Below, one piece after another: positions 17,320 to 25,447 of a DNA stretch of 36,629 nucleotides. The translations under genes and the position numbers were made by a program. Positions within the stretch are counted from its first letter, which is position 1. Each line of letters starts with the position of its first letter. A model generated the notes under the pieces. The model was given only the letters and a program-made list of their open reading frames with translations. It made no database searches and was not told where the DNA came from. Origin of the DNA: JAVZJR01 sp037447235. Its GTDB lineage: Archaea > Micrarchaeota > Micrarchaeia > Anstonellales > Bilamarchaeaceae. The stretch lies in contig JBBIHC010000007.1 of NCBI GenBank assembly GCA_037447235.1, positions 1 to 36,629 of the forward strand, given 5' to 3'.

Positions 17320-19233
17320 ATGTGTGGAATAGCCGGCAGGATTAACCTCAAGCCTGGTAAACCGATAGAATCACATTTGATTTATCAAATGTTGGATGCT
17401 ATTCGCCATCGCGGTCCTGATGATTGGGGGGTTTTTGCGGACGATCAGATTGGGATCGGAAGTACACGCCTCTCGATCATTGATGTCGCGGGTGGTCACC
17501 AACCCATCAGCAATGAGGATGATACGATCTGGGTTGTCTTCAACGGCGAAATTTATAATTACCTTGAACTGCGTTCAGAGTTGATTGCTAAAGGTCATGT
17601 CTTTCGTACTCACAGTGATACAGAAGTCTTAATCCACTTGTATGAAGAAAATGAGGAGGATTGGTTTCTTCGGTTAAATGGGCAATATGCGATTGCTTTG
17701 TGGGATCAGCGACAACATAGGCTGATATTGGCGCGCGACAGAGTGGGTGTGTGCCCAATCTATTACTCTATCCAGGATTCTTTTCTTATCTTTGGTTCTG
17801 AAGCCAAGGCTTTATTTGCTCACCCTGGCATCAAGGCAGAGATTGATCCCATTTCTCTGGCTCAAGTTTTTACTTTTTGGACAACTCTTAGTCCACGCTC
17901 GGGCTTTCGCAATATTTTGAGCATTCCTCCAGGTCATTATGCAGTTATACAAGATGGAAATGTGAGCGTTCGAGCGTATTGGCGTTTGGATATGGGGCCG
18001 AAATTAGATACTCCAAAATCGCTGGATGAGGCTGCCGATCACCTTCGTTGGCTCTTAGATGATGCAATTCGTTTGCGTTTACGTTCGGATGTTCCGGTTG
18101 GAACGTACCTTAGTGGAGGCTTGGATTCCTCCGCCATAACCGTTTTGGCTAGCAAACATACCGAGACGCGATTGAAAACATTCAGTATAGCATTTAGTGA
18201 GCAAGCCTTCGATGAATCGCGTTATCAAACTTGCATCAATGAATATCTTCAAGTTGATAATGATACTGTTCGGTGCACTTTCAAGGATATTGGCGATGCT
18301 TTTCCTGATGCCGTGCGGTATTGTGAGATGCCGCTGATGCGCACTGCACCCATTCCCATGTTTTTGCTTTCGAGATTGGTGCATGACCACGGTTTTAAGG
18401 TTGTATTGACCGGCGAAGGCGCAGACGAACTGTTGGGTGGCTATGATATTTTCAAAGAGATGAAAATTCGGCGTTTTTGGGCGCGTCAACCTGCTTCTAA
18501 ATTGCGTCCCCTTTTATTGCAGCGCCTGTACCCTTACATGAGCACAATGAAGGATGGGGGAGATGCTTATCTAAGGATATTCTTTGGCCAAAATCTTTCT
18601 GAAACAATGGGGCCGTTCTACTCGCACCAGTTACGGTGGCAGAATACGGCGCGCTGCTGGCGCTTCTTTTCGCCAGCATTTCGAGAGGAGATCAAAGGGT
18701 ACGAGCCTTTAGATGAATTGACCCATGTTCTTCCTGCTGAATTCAAAAATTGGGATGCTTTTGCCCAGGCCCAATTCTTGGAAATCACGATATTTCTTTC
18801 TGAATATTTGCTTTCGTCGCAGGGAGATCGGATGGGTATGGCGCATTCCGTGGAGGGGCGCTATCCGTTCCTGGACCCACGAATTGTTGACTATTCGATT
18901 GGCCTACCTGCACATTACAAAATGTATGGGTTGCGCGAGAAAGCCGTCTTAAAGCGCGCCATGAGGGGACTACTGCCTGCCGAAACGCTCAATCGTTACA
19001 AGCATCCTTATCGCGCTCCAATACGGTCTGTTTTCTTTGGCAATGACAGTCTGGAATACGTAAGCGAGTATCTGTCGCCAAGAAAATTGGGAGAGGCGGG
19101 CTATTTCGACCTTGCCGCAGTGGAAACCCTGACCGCGAAATGTCAACGCAGCCCCCGCGTCAGTGAGACCGAGGAAATGGCGTTGGCCGGAATACTTTCG
19201 ACTCAGTTATTGCATTTTGATTGGAGGACATAA
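17320..19233 (+). CDS. asnB: asparagine synthase (glutamine-hydrolysing) type amidotransferase
   Basis: This 637-aa protein starts MCGIAGRINL. Cys2 is the Ntn glutaminase nucleophile and RHRGPDDWG follows. The C-terminal synthetase domain has the ATP pyrophosphatase loop SGGLDSS at 265-271. VLTGEGADELLGGY is the second conserved block, and RYPFLDPRIVDY lies nearer the C terminus. Ammonia freed from glutamine is transferred to an adenylated carboxylate. In surface-glycan and secondary-metabolite loci, AsnB paralogues amidate substrates other than aspartate; the ACP six bases upstream makes a carrier-bound or glycan carboxylate plausible. The 3' end overlaps the NadE-like start by one base (TAATG), a strong sign of joint translation. 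True asparagine synthesis cannot be excluded. Confidence 0.88.
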   Translation: MCGIAGRINLKPGKPIESHLIYQMLDAIRHRGPDDWGVFADDQIGIGSTRLSIIDVAGGHQPISNEDDTIWVVFNGEIYNYLELRSELIAKGHVFRTHSDTEVLIHLYEENEEDWFLRLNGQYAIALWDQRQHRLILARDRVGVCPIYYSIQDSFLIFGSEAKALFAHPGIKAEIDPISLAQVFTFWTTLSPRSGFRNILSIPPGHYAVIQDGNVSVRAYWRLDMGPKLDTPKSLDEAADHLRWLLDDAIRLRLRSDVPVGTYLSGGLDSSAITVLASKHTETRLKTFSIAFSEQAFDESRYQTCINEYLQVDNDTVRCTFKDIGDAFPDAVRYCEMPLMRTAPIPMFLLSRLVHDHGFKVVLTGEGADELLGGYDIFKEMKIRRFWARQPASKLRPLLLQRLYPYMSTMKDGGDAYLRIFFGQNLSETMGPFYSHQLRWQNTARCWRFFSPAFREEIKGYEPLDELTHVLPAEFKNWDAFAQAQFLEITIFLSEYLLSSQGDRMGMAHSVEGRYPFLDPRIVDYSIGLPAHYKMYGLREKAVLKRAMRGLLPAETLNRYKHPYRAPIRSVFFGNDSLEYVSEYLSPRKLGEAGYFDLAAVETLTAKCQRSPRVSETEEMALAGILSTQLLHFDWRT

Positions 19234-20201
19234 TGTCTATATTAGCCGATGCGATGAGAATTTCAGCGGCAGAGGAAACCTTGCGTATTTCTAACTGGAT
19301 TAGGAAATATGTCTTTCAGGAGTTTAAGAGAAGAGGGGGAGTCGTTGGAGTGAGCGGCGGCATTGACTCAGCAGTGACCTTAGCCTTGACGGTACGGGCG
19401 TTGGGGGCAGACAAGGTCACTGCATTATTCATGCCAGAGAAAGATTCCAGCCCTGAAAGCCAATTGCTTGCTGCCAAAGTTGCTTCAAAGTATCAAGTGG
19501 AATTTGTTGTTAACGATATTACGCCTGCTTTGCAAGCGCTGGGTTGCTATGACCATTTGGCCGATGCTATTCGTGATGTTTATCCTGACTATGATGCAAA
19601 TCAGGACAAAGTCAAATTGGTCTTGCCTGGCGATTTGTTGGATAAACCGGCGTTAAATGTATTTTCTCTAGTGTTGAGAAGGGATGGCCAGCCAGAACAA
19701 CGGAAATTATTGCCTCCCCGCGCATACCTTGAAGTTGTAGCGGCCTCCAACATGAAACAGAGGACGCGCATGTTGAGCTTATATTTTCATGCCGAAAAGC
19801 GGAATTACGCAGTGATAGGCACAGCCAACAAGAATGAACATGATCAGGGTTTTTTTGTGAAATATGGAGATGGAGGCGCTGACTTGCAGCCTATTCGTCA
19901 TCTCTATAAATCACAGGTATATCAATTGGCGCGTTTTCTCGACATTCCACAGGAAATTATTGCTCGGACGCCAACCACAGATACTTATAGCGCGGGAAGC
20001 ACTCAAGAAGAGTTTTACTTTCGCGTACCGTTTGACTTGCTCGATAAGATATGGCTCGGCATGGAACGCAACATGTCGGCGCTTGCTATTGCGCAAGACC
20101 TTGACTTGACCGAGGAGCAAGTTGACAGAGTCATTGCAGATTTGACGCAGAAAAAACGCACTACAGAATATTTGCGTACCAACCCCCTCTCTCTGACTTA
20201 A
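19233..20201 (+). CDS. NAD synthase (NadE)-like ATP-pyrophosphatase, ammonia-dependent type
   Basis: A protein of about 322 aa with the ATP pyrophosphatase loop GVSGGIDSAVTLAL. The NadE core blocks are present: SNMKQRTRMLSLYF, IGTANKNEHDQGFFVKYGDG, LYKSQVYQLARFLDIPQEII and a modified TTDTYSAGSTQEEF. There is no nitrilase-type glutaminase domain, so it needs free ammonia or a partner such as the adjacent AsnB. It is longer than a typical NH3-dependent NadE because of extra sequence between the P-loop half and the SNMKQR block (about residues 100-165). NAD synthesis is the default activity. Its position in an ACP/AsnB operon raises the possibility of another amidation. GGAGG sits five bases before ATG 19233; an in-frame TTG at 19221 is less likely. 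Confidence 0.82.
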   Translation: MSILADAMRISAAEETLRISNWIRKYVFQEFKRRGGVVGVSGGIDSAVTLALTVRALGADKVTALFMPEKDSSPESQLLAAKVASKYQVEFVVNDITPALQALGCYDHLADAIRDVYPDYDANQDKVKLVLPGDLLDKPALNVFSLVLRRDGQPEQRKLLPPRAYLEVVAASNMKQRTRMLSLYFHAEKRNYAVIGTANKNEHDQGFFVKYGDGGADLQPIRHLYKSQVYQLARFLDIPQEIIARTPTTDTYSAGSTQEEFYFRVPFDLLDKIWLGMERNMSALAIAQDLDLTEEQVDRVIADLTQKKRTTEYLRTNPLSLT

Positions 20202-20240
20202 CCTAAACCGGACCTTTGACACGCTGGTTCTGTTTATAAT

Positions 20241-21197
20241 TTAGAATGAATGTTTCCATCGCCAATAGAACATGTTGAGTAAAGGCACGAATTCTGCGGT
20301 TGCTTTTTGATTGCCTGCGCTATTGGCGTGATGATCTTGGGTCGGATAAGCAAGCAAGTTGAAGCGCATGTCTGCTTGATGTTGAATCGCTCCATTCCAC
20401 CAGCGGTGATGATTACCGGTTGTTTGTCCGAGGTCATTTACATCAGGTTTTCCCCCGTTGGTCGTCAAGACATTGAAATAATCGAAGACCGCTACATTTT
20501 TCAAGGGGTAATCTTTCAACCAGTCGTGTACCAACCATTGATTGAATGCGCGAGCGTTGGTTGCCGTTGTGGAATATAACAATGGGGGGGCAGTAATCGC
20601 CACGAACAATTTGTCGGGATGTTTTTGGAAACAATTCAGCAATTCGAGATACATCCCTTTGGCATTGGCAACGGTGTATGCGAATTCGTTTTTCCCTTTA
20701 CCTATCAAAAACTTGAGTGTGAATTTTAGAACGTAAATGAGATAGCGCAAAGAGCTTTTTGAATCGGGTGGAACGCGAGCCGCTTTTTGGCCGCGTATGG
20801 GGTTTTGTTGAAATTTTGGCACCGGCGCTGAAGGATCGCCCCGAAGATGTGAATTGGGAAAGCAGGACTTGAAGAGAATGATTTCATTCTCACCTGATGG
20901 TGGAGGGGACGTGCGTGAATAAGGCGCATTTTGTCCGCTTTCCTCGAAAAGGGCTTTCAATATCTTTGGGCTTTGTTGGGGGTCGCAAAACCATTCCCAC
21001 CAGTGACCAATATCGGTACGGTTGCCCACGCGATTGGGTCCCCAATTGTAATTCGTATCGCTGACAAAGTAGTTGTTCTTTTCTAATGCGATTCCCAAGC
21101 CTCCGTTGTCATCTGCTAGCCAATTTTCACCGCTGGAATGGTGAATGAATACCAGGCGCACAGGCTGCTTGGGCGCATTTGTTTGCTCTTCGGTCAT
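20241..21197 (-). CDS. SGNH-like hydrolase/acyltransferase family protein, unassigned
   Basis: A 318-aa protein with no signal peptide. The N-terminal strand RLVFIHHSSGENWLA looks like an SGNH block I in which the nucleophile Ser lies in HHSSG instead of GDS. The C-terminal YPTQDHHANSAGNQKATAEF resembles the late D-x-H block followed by a small-residue helix. FVAITAPPLL in the centre fits the strand before block III. It is encoded at the end of a minus-strand unit after the acyl-AMP ligase; its ATG overlaps that gene's stop by four bases. The gene converges on the NadE-like gene, leaving about 40 bases with no evident terminator. Catalytic assignment is inference; the exact family is unknown to me. 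Confidence 0.65.
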   Translation of the reverse strand: MTEEQTNAPKQPVRLVFIHHSSGENWLADDNGGLGIALEKNNYFVSDTNYNWGPNRVGNRTDIGHWWEWFCDPQQSPKILKALFEESGQNAPYSRTSPPPSGENEIILFKSCFPNSHLRGDPSAPVPKFQQNPIRGQKAARVPPDSKSSLRYLIYVLKFTLKFLIGKGKNEFAYTVANAKGMYLELLNCFQKHPDKLFVAITAPPLLYSTTATNARAFNQWLVHDWLKDYPLKNVAVFDYFNVLTTNGGKPDVNDLGQTTGNHHRWWNGAIQHQADMRFNLLAYPTQDHHANSAGNQKATAEFVPLLNMFYWRWKHSF

Positions 21198-22672
21198 TTT
21201 GAGACCTCCAGTTTTTTCAATTCCGATTTGACTACCTTTCCATGCTGGTTCATCGGCAGGCTTTTGACAAAAACAATTTCTTTAGGAATCTTGTGACGCG
21301 CTAAACGCTGCATACAATGATTTATGATGATGCTTTCATTGACAAGCGTATTTGGCCGTAAAACTACAAATGCCCGAATGGCTTCTCCGTGCAATGGTTC
21401 TGGCACGCCAATCACTGCGGTTGCTATGACATCTTTTATTTCTAATATACAGGCCTCGACTTCCTGGCTGCTCACACGATGCCCGTATGATTTGATGAAA
21501 TCGCTCTTACGATCAACGATGTAAATATAACCTTCATCATCAACGGTGGCTATATCTCCAGTCCGCAGCCAACCGTTGACGAATTTTTCCGCGTTGATTT
21601 CAGGCTCATTCACGTAGCCTGGCGAGACATTTTTCCCAAAGGCAACAATTTCTCCCAATCCCCCTGCTTTTACTTCCTTTCCTTCATCGTTTAATACTTT
21701 CAAAACTACTCCCGGAATGCCGCGCCCAATAGAGCCAAGTTTGTCGCTTAAAAGTTCAGGCGGCAGGTAAGACAGACGGGCAGTGGCTTCTGTCTGTCCA
21801 TACATAATGTATATTTTCGATGATGGACGGCACTTGATGAGTTCCTCGATGAGCACATTGGGTAGTTTTCCCCCGGCTTGCTGGATTTTTTTCAGGCTGG
21901 GCAGGGCGCGTTTAGGAAACGTAGAATTGCGCAAATACATTTGAAAAGTGGTTGGAACGCCTGCAAATCCGGTACAGGCTTTTTCTTCCATCAAGTCCAA
22001 CACTTTTTCTGGAAAACCCAGCGTATCGCCTAGCACAAGCGATGCCCCGACTCTCAAATGGGTGTGAAGCAGTGAAGTGCCATAACAATAATAAAAAGGT
22101 AGAACAACCATCATTCTATCAACGCGACTTAACTCCAAATATTGGATGATTGAGTCGGTATTGGCTTGAATATTGAGGTGGGTGATTCTGACGATTCTGG
22201 GTTTGGCAGTGGTGCCAGATGTCAGCATCCAGACGGCATCCTGGTTTTCATTGAATTCGGCAGTAGGGGTGGGCCAGGAGGGCCAGGTTTGCGTCAAAGC
22301 GTCTTCGTTGATTGATTGCAGAGAGGCATGAAACAGACCTGTATGTTTTTTCTGCAGTCCTTTTTCAATGCATAAAATCTTACAGTTTGTTGCTTGAATT
22401 TGACTGGCAACAGCATGTTCTGGCAATTTGGTCCCAAGAGGGACGGCGATGGCGCCAAATTTCATGGCTGCCAGATAACTGGCTATCCAGAACAGGGAAT
22501 TGTTGCCCCAAATACCTACTCGCTCGCCAACAGCCAACCCTAAAGAGTGAAATGCGCTTAGTACCTTGCTTGTTGCCTTTCTTAAGTCCTGGTAAGTATA
22601 TTCCTGTTTGGGAGTAATAATCGCGATGTCGTCGTTTGCCGCATTCTGAAGTAGATAGTCAGTTGTGTTCAT
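21194..22672 (-). CDS. acyl-AMP ligase / acyl-CoA or acyl-ACP synthetase (ANL superfamily)
   Basis: An adenylate-forming enzyme of about 492 aa. It has the phosphate loop LTSGTTAKPRIV, the A5-like YIMYGQTEATARLSYLP, the GWLRTGDIATVDDEGY and IVDRKSDFIKSYGHRVSSQEVE hinge region, and C-terminal GKVVKSEL with the catalytic Lys. It activates a carboxylic acid with ATP and hands it to CoA or to a carrier protein. With a stand-alone ACP encoded 4 kb away in the same locus, loading that ACP is the likely job. ATG 22672 is favoured; a TTG at 22693 extends the frame. It overlaps the 95-aa gene upstream by 14 bases and the SGNH-like gene downstream by four bases. Confidence 0.85.
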   Translation of the reverse strand: MNTTDYLLQNAANDDIAIITPKQEYTYQDLRKATSKVLSAFHSLGLAVGERVGIWGNNSLFWIASYLAAMKFGAIAVPLGTKLPEHAVASQIQATNCKILCIEKGLQKKHTGLFHASLQSINEDALTQTWPSWPTPTAEFNENQDAVWMLTSGTTAKPRIVRITHLNIQANTDSIIQYLELSRVDRMMVVLPFYYCYGTSLLHTHLRVGASLVLGDTLGFPEKVLDLMEEKACTGFAGVPTTFQMYLRNSTFPKRALPSLKKIQQAGGKLPNVLIEELIKCRPSSKIYIMYGQTEATARLSYLPPELLSDKLGSIGRGIPGVVLKVLNDEGKEVKAGGLGEIVAFGKNVSPGYVNEPEINAEKFVNGWLRTGDIATVDDEGYIYIVDRKSDFIKSYGHRVSSQEVEACILEIKDVIATAVIGVPEPLHGEAIRAFVVLRPNTLVNESIIINHCMQRLARHKIPKEIVFVKSLPMNQHGKVVKSELKKLEVSK

Positions 22673-22946
22673 TCGTTTCAGCCGGAAACTCAAAAGTTAT
22701 GGAAGCAAAATTGCATTCGTTACGCATTTTCTCTCTTGCGGCCTGTTCCAAAACAAAGAAGCCTTGCTTTAGCAATGGCTTCAAATCGGAGTGTGAGACA
22801 GGAATGTTCCGTTCCAGTTTTTCCAATGTGCAAACCAACGAGCCGCGTACTCCGCTGGCGCGATGCGCCCAGTGAGAATCAACCGAGATGCGCTCCAGGC
22901 GGCTCAGTAGAATGCGTATTAATTTTTGGTCGCTTTCCTGGCTCAT
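22659..22946 (-). CDS. small 95-aa protein of unknown function
   Basis: A coherent small ORF starting MSQESDQKLIRILLSRLERI and ending ITFEFPAETNEHN. It has no signal peptide or membrane helix. It is rich in Leu, Arg and Glu and probably mostly helical, with a basic N-terminal helix (KLIRILLSRLER) and a region of small residues (AHRASGVRGSL). The open frame continues upstream through the tRNA gene, but that part is only tRNA sequence, so I start at ATG 22946. Its stop overlaps the acyl-AMP ligase start by 14 bases, which supports real translation and an operon. The function is unknown to me. Confidence 0.6.
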   Translation of the reverse strand: MSQESDQKLIRILLSRLERISVDSHWAHRASGVRGSLVCTLEKLERNIPVSHSDLKPLLKQGFFVLEQAAREKMRNECNFASITFEFPAETNEHN

Positions 22947-22956
22947 AATACGAAGG

Positions 22957-23029
22957 CGCCCCCGGCGGGATTCGAACCCACAACCTACTGATTCGAAGTC
23001 AGGCACTCTGTCCATTGAGCTACGGGGGC
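22957..23029 (-). tRNA. tRNA-Arg (anticodon TCG)
   Basis: On the minus strand a 73-nt cloverleaf can be folded. The 7-bp acceptor stem is GCCCCCG with CGGGGGC, followed by TAGCTC starting the D arm. The anticodon loop is CTTCGAA with anticodon TCG, and the T arm contains GGTTCGAATCC. The discriminator base is G and the CCA tail is not encoded. It reads CGA arginine codons. The gene lies at the border between the AT-richer surface-glycan locus and the GC-richer remainder. Confidence 0.95.
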
Positions 23030-23097
23030 GCGTGCAAGTAATTATACTCCAATATTTTGTACCAAAGCCTGCGCCAGACTTGGCCGGTTGCGCGCTT

Positions 23098-24006
23098 TTA
23101 AGACGAGACCATGTTTGTTGTAAGTTCGGCTGGCTGTGTTTCCTCGGCCTGGCGCATCGTCTGGAATGAGCGGATGGCAACCTCCAGCATGTCTAGGCTG
23201 GGTTCGCGTGTCGTGAGAGATTGCAGCGCCAGGTTGGGTTTGATGAGCCAACGGACGAGGCGTGAATCCAGGTGATTGGCCGTCCAACGGATGTATTCTA
23301 CCGCCATACCTGCCAGGACAGGGATCAGCAGCACGCGGCTGGCCAAGCGCCAGAAAATGGGCAAAGGCCCTAAGACGGTGAAGACCAGGATTGAAAGCAA
23401 AACCAACGTCAGCAAGAAAGCCGTGCCGCAGCGGGCGTGTTCGAGCGGGAAACGAGCGACTGATTCGGGCGTCAATTCTGCCCCGGCTTCATAGGCGTTG
23501 ATGGTCTTATGCTCGGCGCCATGATAGGCAAATACCCGTTTGATATCGGGGATGAAACCAATCGCCCAAATATACCCCACCAACAACAGTAAACGCACTA
23601 CCCCCTCTAAAAGATTATTCCACCACACGTTCCACCCCAGCAAGGATTCGGCCAAACTGCCGATGCCTGCCGGCAGCAAGAAGAACAGGCCAATGCCGAT
23701 GGTCAGAGACAATCCCAGGGTCAGATAGAGAGCCGCGCCTTCCAATTTCTCGTCTTGGCCGCTTTGGATGTTGGCCGATATGGTCAGGGCGCGCATTCCC
23801 AGTCCCAGCGCATCCCATAGCAGGAGAATGCCGCGCAGGAAGGGAATCTTTGTGATGGCGGAGCGGTAGATGCCTGATAACGTTTCCTGGTGGGTGACAA
23901 TCTCTCCATTGGGGGCGCGCATGGCAATCGCCATGGCCTTTTTACCGCGCATCAATACTCCTTCGATGACCGCCTGACCGCCATACGTGATGATTCTGTC
24001 TTCCAT
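23098..24006 (-). CDS. DUF1385 family membrane protein
   Basis: A 302-aa protein matching the DUF1385 family. The N-terminal GGQAVIEGVLMRG is the family signature, and AYHGAEHKTINAYE with HARCGTAFLL provides conserved His, Glu and Cys residues that look like a metal site. Several membrane helices lie at about residues 110-145, 150-170 and 200-250. Family members are often encoded near peptide release factor genes; their biochemical role is not established. Here the gene follows the M20 peptidase on the same strand with a 58-base gap and ends just before the tRNA-Arg gene. The start at 24006 has only a weak ribosome site (AGG). Confidence 0.85.
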   Translation of the reverse strand: MEDRIITYGGQAVIEGVLMRGKKAMAIAMRAPNGEIVTHQETLSGIYRSAITKIPFLRGILLLWDALGLGMRALTISANIQSGQDEKLEGAALYLTLGLSLTIGIGLFFLLPAGIGSLAESLLGWNVWWNNLLEGVVRLLLLVGYIWAIGFIPDIKRVFAYHGAEHKTINAYEAGAELTPESVARFPLEHARCGTAFLLTLVLLSILVFTVLGPLPIFWRLASRVLLIPVLAGMAVEYIRWTANHLDSRLVRWLIKPNLALQSLTTREPSLDMLEVAIRSFQTMRQAEETQPAELTTNMVSS

Positions 24007-24064
24007 AACCTATAATGTCCTGATAGACCTGAATGTGAAAACGAGGCAGGCTTTACGCCTGCCT

Positions 24065-25438
24065 CTATGCCAAGTTGTAGAAGAAGTGGATGTATGCTTC
24101 AATGGCTTTGTACCAGGTGGGCAAATGCAGGCGTTCGTTGGGCGCGTGAACGTTGTCTTCGGGCAGGCCGGCGCCGCACAAAATGGACTCGGCGCCTAGA
24201 TTTCTTTGCAACAAAGCCACGATGGGAATGGAGCCGCCCTCGCGCTTGAACAAGGGCTGCGCCCCCCAAACCGCTTGCATGGCCTTGGCCATGGCTTGGA
24301 CGGCCGGCAAGTTGCGGTTGGTGATGGCAGATGGCCCGGCATTGAGTAGTTTAACCTCCCAGTGTATTGTTTTGGGCGCCTTCTCTTCCATGTAACGGAG
24401 CAGTTGACGGTGCACCTCGTGTGCATCCTGGTCAGGCACCAACCGGCAGGATAGTTTTGCCATTGCTCTGGCAGGCAATACAGTTTTCGAGCCTTCGCCT
24501 GTATAACCAGAAAGAAAGCCGTTGACTTCCAGCGTGGGACGCGCGCCTGTGCGTTCCACCGGCAGGTACTCTGGCTCGCCCCACAAGGCAGGGACGCCTG
24601 TCTGCGCCTTGTAGAACGCCTCGTCCATCGGCAGTTTCGTCATCTCGGCATGTTCTTCTGCCCCGATTGGCCGAACGGCATCGTAGAAGCCGGGCAGGGT
24701 CACGCGGCCTTGTGCGTCGTGCATTTCTGCAATCAGTTCGATGAGCGCCTGAGCCGGGTTATGCACCGTTCCGCCGTATAGGCCTGAATGCAGATCGTGA
24801 TTGGGCCCCCATACGTGGACCTCAAAATAGGCCAGGCCGCGCAAGCCATAGGTAATGGTAGGCTTATCCATGGCAATCATGCCGGCGTCTGGGTTCAGGC
24901 AGAAATCGGCTGCCAGCAGGTCCTGATGCGCCGGCAAGAAAGTTGCCATGCTGGGAGAGCCCATCTCCTCCTCCCCCTCGATCAGCCATTTGACATTGAC
25001 GGGCAGTCCAGAAGTACGGACAAGCGATTCCACGGCGGCCACCGTCGCAATCACCTGTCCCTTCATGTCCGAGGCGCCGCGTCCAAACAACAGGTCGCCT
25101 TGTTGCACCGCCTCGTAAGGCTGGGTTTTCCACAAATCGAGTGGGTCTACAGGTTGGACATCGTAATGCCCATAAATCAACAGCGTTGGTGCGCCCTTGC
25201 CAGCGCCCAGCCATTCACCAAACACCACAGGATGCTTTGCAGTGGGCAGAACTTGGACTTTTTCCATCCCCAGCGCTTGTAGTTTGGCCGCCAGCCATTC
25301 GGCTGCGCGCTGCATATCGGCTCTGTGTTCATCCTGCATCGAAACCGAAGGGATGGCGATGAGGCTCTTCAAATCTGCCAGGAACTGCTCGTGATGTTGC
25401 CTGGCGTAATCGAGCGTTTTTTGGCGTGTATCTGTCAT
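24065..25438 (-). CDS. M20 family metallopeptidase (dipeptidase-like)
   Basis: A 457-aa cytosolic metallopeptidase of the M20/M28 clan. The zinc ligands fit: LIYGHYDVQP (His and catalytic Asp), GRGASDMKGQV (bridging Asp), the EGEEEMGSP catalytic Glu pair, LNPDAGM (Asp), and a late His in GLPEDNVHAPNE. The lid or dimerisation domain sits between about residues 190 and 350. The family includes carnosinase-like dipeptidases and amino-acylases; the length and motifs suggest a broad dipeptidase. It is encoded just downstream of the 178-aa unknown gene and the peptide-type substrate-binding protein, which suggests a role in using imported peptides. Confidence 0.9.
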   Translation of the reverse strand: MTDTRQKTLDYARQHHEQFLADLKSLIAIPSVSMQDEHRADMQRAAEWLAAKLQALGMEKVQVLPTAKHPVVFGEWLGAGKGAPTLLIYGHYDVQPVDPLDLWKTQPYEAVQQGDLLFGRGASDMKGQVIATVAAVESLVRTSGLPVNVKWLIEGEEEMGSPSMATFLPAHQDLLAADFCLNPDAGMIAMDKPTITYGLRGLAYFEVHVWGPNHDLHSGLYGGTVHNPAQALIELIAEMHDAQGRVTLPGFYDAVRPIGAEEHAEMTKLPMDEAFYKAQTGVPALWGEPEYLPVERTGARPTLEVNGFLSGYTGEGSKTVLPARAMAKLSCRLVPDQDAHEVHRQLLRYMEEKAPKTIHWEVKLLNAGPSAITNRNLPAVQAMAKAMQAVWGAQPLFKREGGSIPIVALLQRNLGAESILCGAGLPEDNVHAPNERLHLPTWYKAIEAYIHFFYNLA

Positions 25439-25447
25439 GTTCTTTTG

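Noticed and set aside
20202..20240. Bidirectional terminator between the converging NadE-like and SGNH-like genes
   Set aside because: No stable stem with a T run could be found in these 39 bases.
22947..23180. Extension of the 95-aa minus-strand gene through the upstream open frame
   Set aside because: This stretch is the tRNA-Arg gene and its flank; translation of a tRNA gives an open frame by chance.
24788..25282. 164-aa plus-strand ORF opposite the M20 peptidase
   Set aside because: It is the antisense shadow of a gene with all catalytic motifs; high GC produces open complementary frames.
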